From UBA7672 sp047601145 (lineage in GTDB: Bacteria > Pseudomonadota > Alphaproteobacteria > Caulobacterales > Hyphomonadaceae), in contig JASGJW010000001.1 in the NCBI GenBank assembly GCA_047601145.1, positions 1,240,001 to 1,304,000 on the forward strand: a stretch of DNA of 64,000 bases. Reading direction: 5' to 3'. Below the pieces are notes generated by a model, which saw only the letters and a list, made by a program, of their open reading frames with translations, searched no databases and was not told the DNA's origin. Below are positions 25,413-34,626 of this stretch, in pieces (positions within the stretch are counted from its first letter, which is position 1; each line of letters starts with the position of its first letter). A program made the translations under genes and the position numbers.

Positions 25413-27461
25413 ATGTCGAACACAGCCTTCGTCGAGACGATCCAGAAGATCACCACCGGTGGCCTGCCGCTCGACCAGCTTCTCGTCGCCACCCAGACCG
25501 TCCCGCCCGATGAAGCGCGTCAGCTCTACCAGGTCTGGCTGTCGATGAACAAGGGCCACCCGCTGGCCTTCATCGCGCACTTCAATCTCTCCACTGTTCT
25601 CCAGGCCATGGGGGACGAAGCCGGCGGCGAAGCTGAACTGAAAGCCGCCCTCGCACAGAAGGCCGACTTTTCGCCTGCGCGCATCAATCTCGGCTCCGCC
25701 TATGAGCGCCGGGGCGCCCAGAAGGAAGCCGTCGACGAATGGCGCGCAGGCCTCGACCAGATGCCCGCCGTCACGCCGGACGGCATCAATTACAAGGTCA
25801 CGCTCCTGAAGCAGATCGCCCGCGTACTCTCGGACAACCAGGCGCTCTCTGCCGCCGAGGTCGCGCTCACGCAATGCCTCGAACTCGTCCCCGAAGCCCG
25901 CGACGTTGCTGAGCAGTTCGTCGCCGCGCGCCTTGCCCAGTGCAAATGGCCGATGACGCCAGGCGATGGCAAGTTCTCGCGCCGCAACCTGGTCTCGCGC
26001 CTCCACCCGCTCTCCGTCTGCGCCTATACCGACGATCCGCTGTTCCAGCTTGCGGCATCCGACAAGTATGTCCGCGCCATGGCCCCGATCGAGGATCGCA
26101 CCACGCGTTATGACCGCCGCTCAGCGCCGATCGAAACCAATCGCCGCCTGCGCATCGGCTATGTCTCCTCCGACCTGCGCCACCACGCGGTCGGCTACCT
26201 GATGGTCAACTTCTTTGAGGAGCACGACCGCAAGGACTTCGAGGTTTTCGCCTACTACACTGGCATCAAGGCCGACGACCCGATCCAGGCCCGCATCAAG
26301 GCCAATTGCGATCACTGGCGCGACATCCGCGGCATCTCGGATGACGACGCCGCTGCGAAGATCGCGGAAGACGGCATCGACATCCTGATCGATGTGAACG
26401 GCCACACGCGCGATGCGCGCCTTGGCGTCTTTGCGCGCCGCCCCGCACCCATTCAGGTCAACTGGCTCGGCTATCCCGGCACGATGGGCTCGTCTTTCCA
26501 CCACTACATCGTCGGCGACGACTGGACGATCCCGTCCTACGCCGAAGACTGGTACTCCGAAAAAGTCCTGCGCCTGCCATGCTACCAGCCGAACGATCGC
26601 AAGCGTCTCGTTGACCCGACGCCCGTCAAGCGCGCCGACTTCGGCCTGCCGGACAACGCCTTCGTCTTCTGCTGCTTCAACGCCAGCCACAAGTTCACGC
26701 GTTTCACCTTCGAGCGCTGGATGGAAATCCTGCGCGCCACCGAGAACAGCGTCCTCTGGCTGCTCGACTACGCGCCCGAAACCAACCAGCGCCTGCGCGA
26801 AATGGCCGAGACCAGCGGCGTCGCCGGCACGCGCCTCGTCTTCGCGCCGAAACTCGCCAACCCACGGCATCTTGCGCGCTACCCGCTCGCCGATCTCTTC
26901 CTCGACTCGGTCCCCTATGGCGCCCACACCACCGCGTCAGACGCGCTCTGGATGGGCGTGCCGGTTCTCACCTGGTCCGGCCGCTGCTTCGCCAGCCGCG
27001 TCTGCGGCAGCCTCCTGCGCTCGCATGGCCTTGCCGATCTCGTCACCGAAACGCCGGAACAGTTCGTCGCCCGCGCCATCCATCTCGCCGGAGCGGGGAA
27101 GGGCGAGCTCGAAATCATCAAGGCCCGTGTCACGGCCAACCGCGACACGTCCACGCTCTTCGATGTCGCAAAGCTGTCTCGCGCGCTGGAGGATCTCTAC
27201 CGCCAGATGCGCGACGACTATATCTCCGGCGCATTGCCTCAGCCGCGTCTCGCCAACCTCGACGCCTATTTCGAGATCGGCGTCACACAGGACCATGAAG
27301 CCCGCGAGATGGGCGCCGTCACGGATTACGAGGGCTTCTACAAGGCTCAGCTCGCCCGCCGCCACTACCACCACCCGATGGACCCCGACGGCCGCCTCTG
27401 GACCGGCGCGGAAGAGAGCGAAAAGAAACCCCCGCGCTCCCGCCCGAAGGCCGTCGCGTAG
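25413..27461 (+). CDS. TPR plus GT41 glycosyltransferase (O-GlcNAc transferase/SPINDLY-like)
   Basis: A 682-residue cytoplasmic protein. The N-terminal 220 residues are TPR-like helices (AHFNLSTVLQAMGDEAGGEAELKAAL, INLGSAYERRGAQKEAVDEW). The C-terminal part is a GT41 catalytic domain: IGYVSSDLRHHAVGYL (His region), DVNGHTRDARLGVFARRPAPIQVNWLGYPGTMG, FNASHKFT (the Lys of the UDP-binding motif) and DSVPYGAHTTASDALWMGVPVLT. GT41 enzymes transfer GlcNAc or related sugars (fucose for SPINDLY) to Ser/Thr. The gene lies 146 bases after the Thr-rich repeat giant, its likely substrate (inference). No ribosome-binding site is visible and a stem-loop ends just before the ATG. Confidence 0.88.
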   Translation: MSNTAFVETIQKITTGGLPLDQLLVATQTVPPDEARQLYQVWLSMNKGHPLAFIAHFNLSTVLQAMGDEAGGEAELKAALAQKADFSPARINLGSAYERRGAQKEAVDEWRAGLDQMPAVTPDGINYKVTLLKQIARVLSDNQALSAAEVALTQCLELVPEARDVAEQFVAARLAQCKWPMTPGDGKFSRRNLVSRLHPLSVCAYTDDPLFQLAASDKYVRAMAPIEDRTTRYDRRSAPIETNRRLRIGYVSSDLRHHAVGYLMVNFFEEHDRKDFEVFAYYTGIKADDPIQARIKANCDHWRDIRGISDDDAAAKIAEDGIDILIDVNGHTRDARLGVFARRPAPIQVNWLGYPGTMGSSFHHYIVGDDWTIPSYAEDWYSEKVLRLPCYQPNDRKRLVDPTPVKRADFGLPDNAFVFCCFNASHKFTRFTFERWMEILRATENSVLWLLDYAPETNQRLREMAETSGVAGTRLVFAPKLANPRHLARYPLADLFLDSVPYGAHTTASDALWMGVPVLTWSGRCFASRVCGSLLRSHGLADLVTETPEQFVARAIHLAGAGKGELEIIKARVTANRDTSTLFDVAKLSRALEDLYRQMRDDYISGALPQPRLANLDAYFEIGVTQDHEAREMGAVTDYEGFYKAQLARRHYHHPMDPDGRLWTGAEESEKKPPRSRPKAVA

Positions 27462-27520
27462 GCTGGGTCAGGCTTTGCGTCTGAGGGCGCGCTCACCGCT
27501 CCATCAGTATGGGCGGAAGG

Positions 27521-28204
27521 CTACCTTGCCGCCTTCACCCGCGGCACGGGCCGGGATTTCAGTTTCGAGGCTTCATCCGCCAGCATCCGCGCGGCCAGCT
27601 CTTCATACGTCTTCGCGTCCTGCTCGCGGCAGGTCAGGCGGATCTTCAGGATCCACCCGCCATTCACCTGCGTCATCAGCAGGCTGTTGCGCGTCATCGT
27701 TCCGCCCGCGTCCGCCTCGACCAGTCCGTAGTTGCGGAAGGCCTGCGAGGCTGCGATCACGGGCGCACGCTTCGCGATCGGCTGCTGCGCGCGCATCGAA
27801 TCCGTCGCCGTGCGCACCTCCGCATCCAGCCCGCCAATGTCGCTCGTGAAAACATAGAAGCGCAGCAGGGCAGGCCCTTCGCCGCCGATATAGTTGCAGC
27901 CCACATCCATGCCGTTGGGTTTGTAGACTGTCTGCTTGTCGCGCCTCAGCCCGCCCAGCATGCCGGGGCATGTGGCGCCCGACTGGATATGCGCGACGGT
28001 GTCCTGCGGCTCGATCTTCCAGATTTCTTCCGGGCTAAGCGGCCCTACCGGCGGATCGAACATCGCAAGCCCGTCCGGCGTCGTCTCGCCGCCGGCCACG
28101 GGCGTCACGCGCGGCGCGCCATCCACCGGCGTCTCGCCGGCCGGCGCCGTGCTCTGACATCCCGCCAGCAACATCGCCGCAGCAATCGCCGTCCGGATCC
28201 GCAT
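27521..28204 (-). CDS. hypothetical lipoprotein
   Basis: A 227-residue predicted lipoprotein with lipobox LAGC and a Pro/Thr-rich linker. The folded domain (about residues 70-225) starts CPGMLGGLRRDKQTVYKPNGMDVGCNYIG, has a GPALLRFYVF strand and ends with an EELAARMLADEASKL helix. It is not assigned to a named family. GGGG lies just before the ATG at 28204. It converges on the OGT-like gene with about 60 bases between. Confidence 0.6.
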   Translation of the reverse strand: MRIRTAIAAAMLLAGCQSTAPAGETPVDGAPRVTPVAGGETTPDGLAMFDPPVGPLSPEEIWKIEPQDTVAHIQSGATCPGMLGGLRRDKQTVYKPNGMDVGCNYIGGEGPALLRFYVFTSDIGGLDAEVRTATDSMRAQQPIAKRAPVIAASQAFRNYGLVEADAGGTMTRNSLLMTQVNGGWILKIRLTCREQDAKTYEELAARMLADEASKLKSRPVPRVKAAR

Positions 28205-28543
28205 CGAAATCCCCGCCACTGAATCGCTTGTCACTACACACACGCCTCACGGCCAAAGCAAGGCGCACCGCATGACACGTGTGCAACGACCAGCCTATAC
28301 CGCGCGCAACATTCCGAAATCTCCGTCACATTCCCTGCGCGCCGTTGCGCGCCCCAAAAAACAGGCGTACGAGCCCAGCCCATGACAACCCGCGCCAACC
28401 TCCTTCGACTTAAGCGAGCCATGATCTGGCTTGCGCCGGCGCGTCGCGACTAGAGCGACAGGGCCGGCGGCGGAAGCGCCGGCGACCCTCGTCCCGACCG
28501 ACACGCTCCGCAGGCAGACGAAGGGACGAGCGGAGCGAAACAG
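28205..28543. other. 339-base divergent intergenic region with structured leader
   Basis: The region lies between the lipoprotein (minus) and the DMT exporter (plus). The left 250 bases show no gene or clear motif. The right 80 bases contain a perfect 7-base hairpin (28463-28469 with 28477-28483) and the two interlocking stems annotated separately. Confidence 0.5.
28488..28537 (+). promoter_or_regulatory. interlocking stems (pseudoknot-type) covering the DMT gene ribosome-binding site
   Basis: CTCGTCCC (28488-28495) pairs with GGGACGAG (28523-28530); CGCTCCGC (28504-28511) pairs with GCGGAGCG (28530-28537). The order A-B-A'-B' is that of a pseudoknot or two competing helices. B' contains GGAG (28532-28535), the only Shine-Dalgarno candidate, 8 bases before the ATG at 28544. 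Confidence 0.5.
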
Positions 28544-29491
28544 ATGACCGCCGAAGTCCTCCCAGCCCAGCACGAGACCCGCAACCGCACGATCGGCGTC
28601 GCGCTCGCCGCCGGAGGCGCCGCGCTCTTCTCGCTCAAGGGCGTTGTCATCAAACTCGCCTACGCCGAAGGCCTCGGCGTCTCGCAGCTCCTGACTTTGC
28701 GGATGGCCTTTTCGCTGCCGGTCTATCTCGCGATCGGCGTCTACGCCTTCCTGCGCCTGAAACAGCAGCCCAGCGTGAAGACCTACGCACTCGCCGCCGG
28801 CCTCGGCATCATGAGCTACTACATTTCCTCCTGGCTCAATTTCGAGGGCCTGAAATACACCTCCGCCCAGCTCGAGCGGCTGATCCTCTACATCTATCCC
28901 ACCATGGTCGCGGCCATGTCGTTCTTCTTCTTCAAGGACAAGATCACCAGCCGCCACATCGCCGCCCTTGTCCTCGCCTATGCCGGCGTCGCCATCCTCT
29001 TCGGTGCAGAGATCGGCCATCAGGGCGCCAACGCCTGGCTCGGCGGCGGCCTCATCTTCGCGGGCGCCTTCATCTATGCGGTCTATGTCACCTTCTCGAA
29101 GCCCGTGATCGCGCGCATGGGGTCGACGCTCTTTACTGCGTTTGCGATGTCCGCCGCCTCGATCGCATTCCTCACTCAAAGCGGTATCGAGATGCTCATC
29201 CAGCCCCCGCCGCCCGTTACCGCCAACGGCTACTGGCTGGCCCTGACGCTCGCCATCGTCTGCACGGTCATTCCGAGCTTCATGATCGCCGAAGCGATCA
29301 GCCGCATCGGTCCGGGCCCGATGAGCGCTGTCGGCGGTGTCGGTCCAATCGTCGCCGCGTGGGCCGCCGTGATGATCCTCCACGAACCTTTCGGCTGGGC
29401 GCATATCGCGTCGATGCTGCTGACGATCATCGGCGTCTGGCTGCTCGCCAAGCCGAGGATTACCCGAACGGCCGGCGCCCGGACCTGGTGA
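28544..29491 (+). CDS. DMT superfamily transporter (EamA type)
   Basis: A 315-residue inner-membrane protein with about ten membrane segments in two EamA repeats. The first repeat runs from ALAAGGAALFSLKGVVIK to LVLAYAGVAILFG, the second from GLIFAGAFIYAVYVTFSKP to ILHEPFGWAHIASMLLTIIGVWLL. The family exports metabolites such as amino acids; the substrate is unknown. A GGAG lies 8 bases before the ATG but within a potential stem, suggesting regulation of translation. The stop codon abuts the stop of the convergent amidase gene. Confidence 0.88.
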   Translation: MTAEVLPAQHETRNRTIGVALAAGGAALFSLKGVVIKLAYAEGLGVSQLLTLRMAFSLPVYLAIGVYAFLRLKQQPSVKTYALAAGLGIMSYYISSWLNFEGLKYTSAQLERLILYIYPTMVAAMSFFFFKDKITSRHIAALVLAYAGVAILFGAEIGHQGANAWLGGGLIFAGAFIYAVYVTFSKPVIARMGSTLFTAFAMSAASIAFLTQSGIEMLIQPPPPVTANGYWLALTLAIVCTVIPSFMIAEAISRIGPGPMSAVGGVGPIVAAWAAVMILHEPFGWAHIASMLLTIIGVWLLAKPRITRTAGARTW

Positions 29492-30871
29492 TCAGCCTGC
29501 GAGCTTCGGCGGCTCGATCTGGTGGCCAACCATGCCGGCGAAGGCGATCGTGGTCTTGTCCTCCAGGAACGGCCCGATCGCCTGCACGCCAATCGGCAGG
29601 CCCTGCCGGTTGAGCCCGAGCGGGATCGCCGTTGATGGCAGGTTGGCAACGGTCGCGATGCCGGCCCAGCCGAGTTGCGATCCGAAATTCCCTTGCTCGC
29701 CATCCATGTCGAGCGACCGCTTGCGCCAGTCGGGCTCAGGGGCATGCGGGAAGGCGGGCGTGCCGAAGGCGGGGCAGAGCACGATATCGAAATGCCGGAA
29801 GAACTCCGCCCATTGCCTGCGGATGCGCAGCTGGTTGTCGAGGTGCTCGAACCAGTCATGCGCCGAGATCGGCGGCCGTGTCTGGGTCGCATCGCGCCGC
29901 GTGATGATGGTGTGCAACATGGCCTGGTAGGTCTTCCACTGCTGGTTCAGGTCCGGCAGCAGGCTTGATTGCCGCGCGACCGTCGCCCCGGCCTTGGTCA
30001 GGGCGTCAGCCAGGTGCTCCAGCGCGCCAAGCATGTCGCTGTTCGCCCGCGCCGCCGGATGATGGTCTAGCACGAACACCCGGAAGCTCGCGAGCGATCC
30101 ATGCCGGGGCAAGGGCAGGATCACCTTGTTGGCGGGCAATTCGGCATCAGGCCCCGCGATCACGTCGAGCGCCGTCGCCAGATCCTCGGCCGACCGCGCG
30201 ATCGGGCCGATCACGCCGAGCAGGGGCGGGGCCCCGATCATGCCGCCTGGCGAATGCCCGCCCTGCGGGGCGAGGTTGTAGCTCGTCTTGTGCCCATAGA
30301 CCCCGCAGAACATCGCAGGCACCCGGATCGACCCGCCGATATCCGAGCCGACCTCGAGGGCCGAATATCCCATCGCGATGGCCGTCGCCGATCCGCCGGA
30401 CGATCCTCCCGGAGAGCGCGTGAGGTCGTAGGGGTTGTTCGTCCGCCCATAGATCGGATTGGCCGACTGCCAGTCGCCCAACGCCGGGGGCACATTTGTC
30501 TTGCCGAGCACCATCGCGCCTGCCGCCTTCAGCCGCTGTACGGCCAGAGCATCCTCGCGGGCGCGATGATCGCGGAACGCCTCAAAGCCCCACGTCGTCG
30601 GATGCCCGCGCAGGTCGAAGCTCTCCTTGACCGTCATCGGGATGCCGGTCAGCGGTTTCATCTGCCCGCGTGCAATCGCCTCGTCGGCCATGCGCGCCTC
30701 GGCGCGGGCGCGCTCATAGTCCTTCACGATGACGGCGTTGGTCTGGGAATCGAGTCGTTCGATCCGATCTATCGAGGCCTCGCAGAGTTCAGCGGCGCTG
30801 AAGGCCTTCTTCTTGAGCCCCGCGGAGAGCTGGGCGGCGGACATCCGGTGGAGGCTGTCGGTGATGCTCAT
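29492..30871 (-). CDS. amidase (amidase signature family), cytoplasmic
   Basis: A 459-residue amidase-signature hydrolase. The triad residues lie in TVKESFD (Lys), SPGGSSGGSATAIAMG (cis-Ser) and GSDIGGSIRVPA (nucleophile Ser). No signal peptide is present. It is related to but distinct from the exported amidase at 18090. It is convergent with the DMT exporter gene, with the two stop codons adjacent and no terminator between. Substrate unknown; the resemblance is to general acylamidases rather than GatA, since no gatB or gatC is near. Confidence 0.88.
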   Translation of the reverse strand: MSITDSLHRMSAAQLSAGLKKKAFSAAELCEASIDRIERLDSQTNAVIVKDYERARAEARMADEAIARGQMKPLTGIPMTVKESFDLRGHPTTWGFEAFRDHRAREDALAVQRLKAAGAMVLGKTNVPPALGDWQSANPIYGRTNNPYDLTRSPGGSSGGSATAIAMGYSALEVGSDIGGSIRVPAMFCGVYGHKTSYNLAPQGGHSPGGMIGAPPLLGVIGPIARSAEDLATALDVIAGPDAELPANKVILPLPRHGSLASFRVFVLDHHPAARANSDMLGALEHLADALTKAGATVARQSSLLPDLNQQWKTYQAMLHTIITRRDATQTRPPISAHDWFEHLDNQLRIRRQWAEFFRHFDIVLCPAFGTPAFPHAPEPDWRKRSLDMDGEQGNFGSQLGWAGIATVANLPSTAIPLGLNRQGLPIGVQAIGPFLEDKTTIAFAGMVGHQIEPPKLAG

Positions 30872-31079
30872 GGCGGCACTCTAGCGCCGATGATCGTCCG
30901 CGCCAGACGCTCTGCGAAGGCGGACGTGAACGTCACCCTGCTTGCGCGTTTGTGAAGCGCGCCGGGCATTGACGCAAAGGCCTGCCATGTGGACTGTCTA
31001 TCGCCGATAGGCGACGCAGTCCGTTTGGGGAGCCGGACTGAAAAGAGCGCCTGGAACAGGGGATTGAAGGGAGAAACGC

Positions 31080-32234
31080 ATGAAATCCAGAAAATTGTTC
31101 GCGCGCCTCGCGGCCGCGAGCGCGCTCGCAGCCTGCGCCGGGTCGGCCTTTGCGCAGCCGGCAGCGCCTGCAGCAGGCACGCTGCTCGGCACGAACTGCA
31201 ATGCGCCGCCGGTCTACCATTGCCCCGACGCGTCCTGTGAAAGCCCGGTTGTCACCCAGCCCGGCAACACGGTCGAGATGAAGTCGCGCCGCACCTACTT
31301 CCTCGACTGTCCGGCGGGCTACAAGCCGGGCGACAAGGTTACGCTGGTGCTTTCGCTTCACGGCGCCGGCTCCTACGCCAACTGGCAGCGCAACTACGCG
31401 CCCTTCATGGACGTGAAGGACAAGTACAAGCTCGTCATCATGACGCCCGGTTCGCCCACGCGCACCTGGAGCGATGCGGATGACGAATACCTCCACAACA
31501 TCGTCGACTCGGTGGTCGCCGCAGTTGGCAAGCAGAATGTCGAGCGCTTCGTCCTGGCTGGCCACAGCCAGGGCGGCATGACGTCGAACCGCATCATCTG
31601 CACCGACTATTTCAAGGACAAGGTCGACGTGCGTATCTCGCTATCGGGTGGCCGCGTTGGGCCATCGACATCGGCTGGCCGCGGTTTTGGCAATGGCGGC
31701 CTGCCGGTCTACCAGCAGGTGCCGGGACAGGCGCAGCCTGCCCCGCCGCCGCGCCCGACGCCCGCAGCCGCTTCCGGTCCGCCAGGCGGCGCGTGCGACT
31801 ACTCCTTCATCTTCACCAACGGCGAGTACGAAACCGTTCCGGGCGACACGTCTCCGCTGGCAACGAAGTTCGGTTGCGGCCCGCGCGTGAAGGAAGAAGA
31901 CGTCGTCGATCCCAAGGCCGGCTATGTGTGGGACGCCACGCGCCAGGATCCGGGCACGGATGGCTGGGGCCACTACCCGCGCTCTGGCCGTGCGCAGGTC
32001 TACACCTTCCCGAACTGCAAGGATGGCCGCGTCGTCGCTGACGTGATCCGCCTGCAGAAGGGACATACCGAAGGTCTCGAACCGAATGTCACCGACAAGC
32101 TGATCCAGCTCGCGACTTCCGCGAAGGGCGGCAAGATCAGGAACGGTGCGTGGACCCCGCCGCCGCAACCGCCGGCCCCGGCGCCCTTTGGCGCGCCGCC
32201 GGCTGCAACGCCCGCGACGACGCCACGCAACTGA
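31080..32234 (+). CDS. exported alpha/beta-hydrolase esterase (PHB depolymerase/feruloyl esterase-like)
   Basis: A 384-residue secreted esterase with a Sec signal peptide (cleavage near AFAQ). The alpha/beta-hydrolase core has an oxyanion strand LVLSLHGAGSYANW, nucleophile elbow GHSQGG, and a likely His in KGHTEGL. Extra cysteines in the first 50 mature residues suggest disulphides. A Pro-rich insert (about 220-240) and Pro-rich tail frame the core. It resembles the LpqC/PHB-depolymerase-like esterase group; the substrate could be a polyester or aromatic ester. GGGAG lies 8 bases before the ATG. A strong terminator follows. Confidence 0.78.
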   Translation: MKSRKLFARLAAASALAACAGSAFAQPAAPAAGTLLGTNCNAPPVYHCPDASCESPVVTQPGNTVEMKSRRTYFLDCPAGYKPGDKVTLVLSLHGAGSYANWQRNYAPFMDVKDKYKLVIMTPGSPTRTWSDADDEYLHNIVDSVVAAVGKQNVERFVLAGHSQGGMTSNRIICTDYFKDKVDVRISLSGGRVGPSTSAGRGFGNGGLPVYQQVPGQAQPAPPPRPTPAAASGPPGGACDYSFIFTNGEYETVPGDTSPLATKFGCGPRVKEEDVVDPKAGYVWDATRQDPGTDGWGHYPRSGRAQVYTFPNCKDGRVVADVIRLQKGHTEGLEPNVTDKLIQLATSAKGGKIRNGAWTPPPQPPAPAPFGAPPAATPATTPRN

Positions 32235-32254
32235 ACGTTTCCGACCTGGAGGAC

Positions 32255-32292
32255 GCCGGCGGCAGGTCATCCCTGCCGCCGGCTTCTTTTCT
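32255..32292 (+). terminator. rho-independent terminator after the esterase gene
   Basis: A perfect 12-base stem (32255-32266 with 32272-32283), 5-base loop, then TTCTTTTCT. Confidence 0.85.
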
Positions 32293-32353
32293 GCGGCCGG
32301 ACTTTGGAATTGCCGCCGTCTCGGGCTAATCAGGCGTCAGAGGAGACAGTTCC

Positions 32354-32728
32354 ATGCTGAAGTTTGCCTGCGGGTTCGCAGCCCTCGCCCTGACGCTCGC
32401 CGCCTGCGGGCCCGGCACGTCTGAGCTCGACGGCAATCTTGAAATCCAGGGCATGGATCCCGTCTTCTGGGGCGTCAAGGTCGATCACGCTGCCAAGACC
32501 ACCACGATCGCGGTGACGGGCTCACGCGATCTCAAGGGCGACCTTCCGGTCAAGGCTGCGGGCGAGAAGGATGCCACCACACTGACCACGAAGACGCCCG
32601 ACGGCGATTTCGTGATGACGCTCCGTTCCGGCAAATGCCAGGACGGGCTAGGCGAGCGGGAGTATCACTGGTCTGTCACGGTGACCTGGCAGGGTGAGAC
32701 CCTCAAGGGCTGCGCCGCGCCGGCCTAG
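32354..32728 (+). CDS. small lipoprotein, possibly COG3650-like
   Basis: A 124-residue predicted lipoprotein with lipobox LAAC. The mature domain is short and beta-rich (GMDPVFWGVKVDHAAKTTTIAVTG) with two cysteines (SGKCQDG and LKGCAAP) that could form a disulphide. It resembles small membrane-associated proteins with a C-type lectin or heat-shock-like label, but the match is weak and no function can be given. Same strand as the esterase and the next small lipoprotein. Confidence 0.65.
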   Translation: MLKFACGFAALALTLAACGPGTSELDGNLEIQGMDPVFWGVKVDHAAKTTTIAVTGSRDLKGDLPVKAAGEKDATTLTTKTPDGDFVMTLRSGKCQDGLGEREYHWSVTVTWQGETLKGCAAPA

Positions 32729-32811
32729 CCTGGCGCCTATCAGGTTGACTTGTGCGCTCCCATGCGAGCACGTTGCCGCATCGGACGTATCCGTTTCACC
32801 GGGGACACATC

Positions 32812-33027
32812 ATGCGCCTTACGCTCATCGGAATGCTCGCGGCCACGGCCGCCCTCTGCGCCGCCTGCTCGCCGGCTGTTGGTTCGCCGGAATGGTGCAA
32901 GGACTTCCAGGCCAAGCATGCGAATTCGAATCCGATGGAAGTGCTGTCGAAGCTGACGCCCGAAGAGCAGAAGGGCATCGAGCAGTGCATGATGAACGCC
33001 TTCAAGGCGGCAGGCGCCGGCCAGTAG
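32812..33027 (+). CDS. small lipoprotein, DUF3012-like
   Basis: A 71-residue predicted lipoprotein with lipobox CAAC. The mature part GSPEWCKDFQAKHANSNP, then a C-terminal EQCMMNAFK, recalls the DUF3012 pattern (S-x-E-W-C near the N-terminus and a second Cys near the end). Function unknown. The ATG at 32812 follows GGGGA; an upstream in-frame ATG at 32752 would add 20 residues before the signal peptide and is unlikely. Confidence 0.65.
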   Translation: MRLTLIGMLAATAALCAACSPAVGSPEWCKDFQAKHANSNPMEVLSKLTPEEQKGIEQCMMNAFKAAGAGQ

Positions 33028-33045
33028 GCTCCGAGGTCTGAAGCA

Positions 33046-33972
33046 TCACGCCCGCGGGTGCGCTTCGGCGTGCACCTTCATGAGCCGCGCTGCATCAACA
33101 CCGGTATAGATCTGGGTCGTCGAGAGGCTGGCATGGCCCAGTAGCGCCTGGATCGAACGCAGGTCGCCGCCGTTTGCGAGCAGGTGCGTCGCGAATGAGT
33201 GGCGCATGGCGTGCGGCGTCGCTGTTTCCGGCAGTCCGAGGCGGGCGCGCAGCTTCTCCATCAGGCGCTGCACCATGCGTGGGTTGAGCGGCCCGCCTTT
33301 CTCGCCGCGGAACAGCGGCTCGTCCGGTGCGGCAGGGTAAGGGCAGATCTTCCGGTATTCATTGATCGCCTCACGCACGGCGCGGATCAGCGGCACGATG
33401 CGGACCTTGCGACCCTTGCCGTAGACACGCAGGGCTTCAGGCGCTGGCACGTCCTTGCCGGTCAGCGACAAAGCCTCGGAGAGACGAAGCCCAGCGCCAT
33501 AGAGCAGTGAGAGGATCGCTGCGTCGCGCGCGAGCACCCATTCGGGCATATCCTCGCCATCGCCTTCACCGGCGATGTCGATGGCTTCCGAAGCAAGCTT
33601 CTCCGGCAGGGGCCGAGGCAGGCGATGCGGACGGCGGGGACTCTCGAACATCATTGCCTTGGCGTTGGCGGCGTCGAGGCGGCGGTCGAGGAAGCGGAAG
33701 AAGGCGCGCAGGCTGGAGGCCGCGCGAGCGCGCGAGGATGCTGCCAGATTGTCCTGCGTCCGCCGCCGCGCCAGCCAGGCGACGACGTCATGGCGGGAGA
33801 GGCGTTTGAGGTCCGAAACATGCGGCTCGCCGCCGAGATGCTCGACCAGGAAGCCGATGAAGTTGCCGATGTCGCGCTGATAGGCCTCGATCGTCTTTTC
33901 TGACGCGCGGCGCTCTGTCTCCAGCCAGACCGTGAACTCCTGCAGGGCTTCGCGTGCGGTGTGGGCGCTCAT
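33046..33972 (-). CDS. xerC: site-specific tyrosine recombinase XerC
   Basis: A 308-residue tyrosine recombinase that with XerD resolves chromosome dimers at dif. The N-terminal SAM-like core-binding domain (residues 8-100) precedes the catalytic domain. Catalytic residues are visible: Arg in YGAGLRLSEAL, Lys in YGKGRKVR, His-x-x-Arg in HAMRHSFATHL, His in LGHASLSTTQ and the nucleophile Tyr in IYTGV. XerC rather than an integrase is favoured by the family length and by proximity to priA, a common alphaproteobacterial arrangement. No dif site was recognised here. Confidence 0.92.
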   Translation of the reverse strand: MSAHTAREALQEFTVWLETERRASEKTIEAYQRDIGNFIGFLVEHLGGEPHVSDLKRLSRHDVVAWLARRRTQDNLAASSRARAASSLRAFFRFLDRRLDAANAKAMMFESPRRPHRLPRPLPEKLASEAIDIAGEGDGEDMPEWVLARDAAILSLLYGAGLRLSEALSLTGKDVPAPEALRVYGKGRKVRIVPLIRAVREAINEYRKICPYPAAPDEPLFRGEKGGPLNPRMVQRLMEKLRARLGLPETATPHAMRHSFATHLLANGGDLRSIQALLGHASLSTTQIYTGVDAARLMKVHAEAHPRA

Positions 33973-34084
33973 GGACGGGACGATGCGCCGGGGTCGTTAA
34001 GGCCGTCTTTCCGGGCGCTGATATGCCCAGATTTGGCCGGAACGCTTCGACCGAGAGGCCGTTCATCCCGGCGGGAGCAGGTCC

Positions 34085-34555
34085 ATGCAACTGAATTCCA
34101 GCCAGCGATGGGCCAGCGGCGCGATTGCGCTGACAGTGCTGCTCGCCTGCAGCCCGCAAGCAGAGCCCCCTCCCGCCCAAACCGCGCTTGAAACGCCAGC
34201 CGCCGTCGAACCGCCCCCGGTCCCTGCCGCCATTGAGACGCCTCCGCAGGAACCCGGTTACGCCGGCGTTTGGGCGCTCGCCGACGCCGATTGCGGAAAT
34301 GCGGCCAGGACGTTCGACCTTTCGAGCCAGTCGATGAGCATGGCGCCGGGCGGGAAGGCCTGCGTCGTGAAATCGCGCGAGGAAGAACACCCGACCGGCC
34401 GTTCGATGATCTATCACATCATGGCTGACTGCGGCGGTGGGTCTGGGGGTGCGTTCACGCTCAATTTCGGCGCGTCCGACACCGTCATGCAGATGAAGGT
34501 CAATGATCGCGAGCCGGTCCGGCTCGTGCGCTGCCCGAACCCGCAAACGCCCTGA
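34085..34555 (+). CDS. hypothetical lipoprotein between xerC and priA
   Basis: A 156-residue predicted lipoprotein with lipobox LLAC, then a Pro/Ala/Glu-rich linker (about residues 25-58). A small domain follows starting GYAGVWALADADCG and ending PVRLVRCPNPQ. Three cysteines lie in the domain. It resembles small periplasmic beta-barrel domains of unknown function in this class. It is transcribed with priA and divergently from xerC. Confidence 0.65.
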   Translation: MQLNSSQRWASGAIALTVLLACSPQAEPPPAQTALETPAAVEPPPVPAAIETPPQEPGYAGVWALADADCGNAARTFDLSSQSMSMAPGGKACVVKSREEEHPTGRSMIYHIMADCGGGSGGAFTLNFGASDTVMQMKVNDREPVRLVRCPNPQTP

Positions 34556-34626
34556 TTTTCTTGCCCGACGAACGCCTCGTGCGTCCGCGTGGTTGACACC
34601 CGGGGGGCGGGCCTGACCATGAGGCC

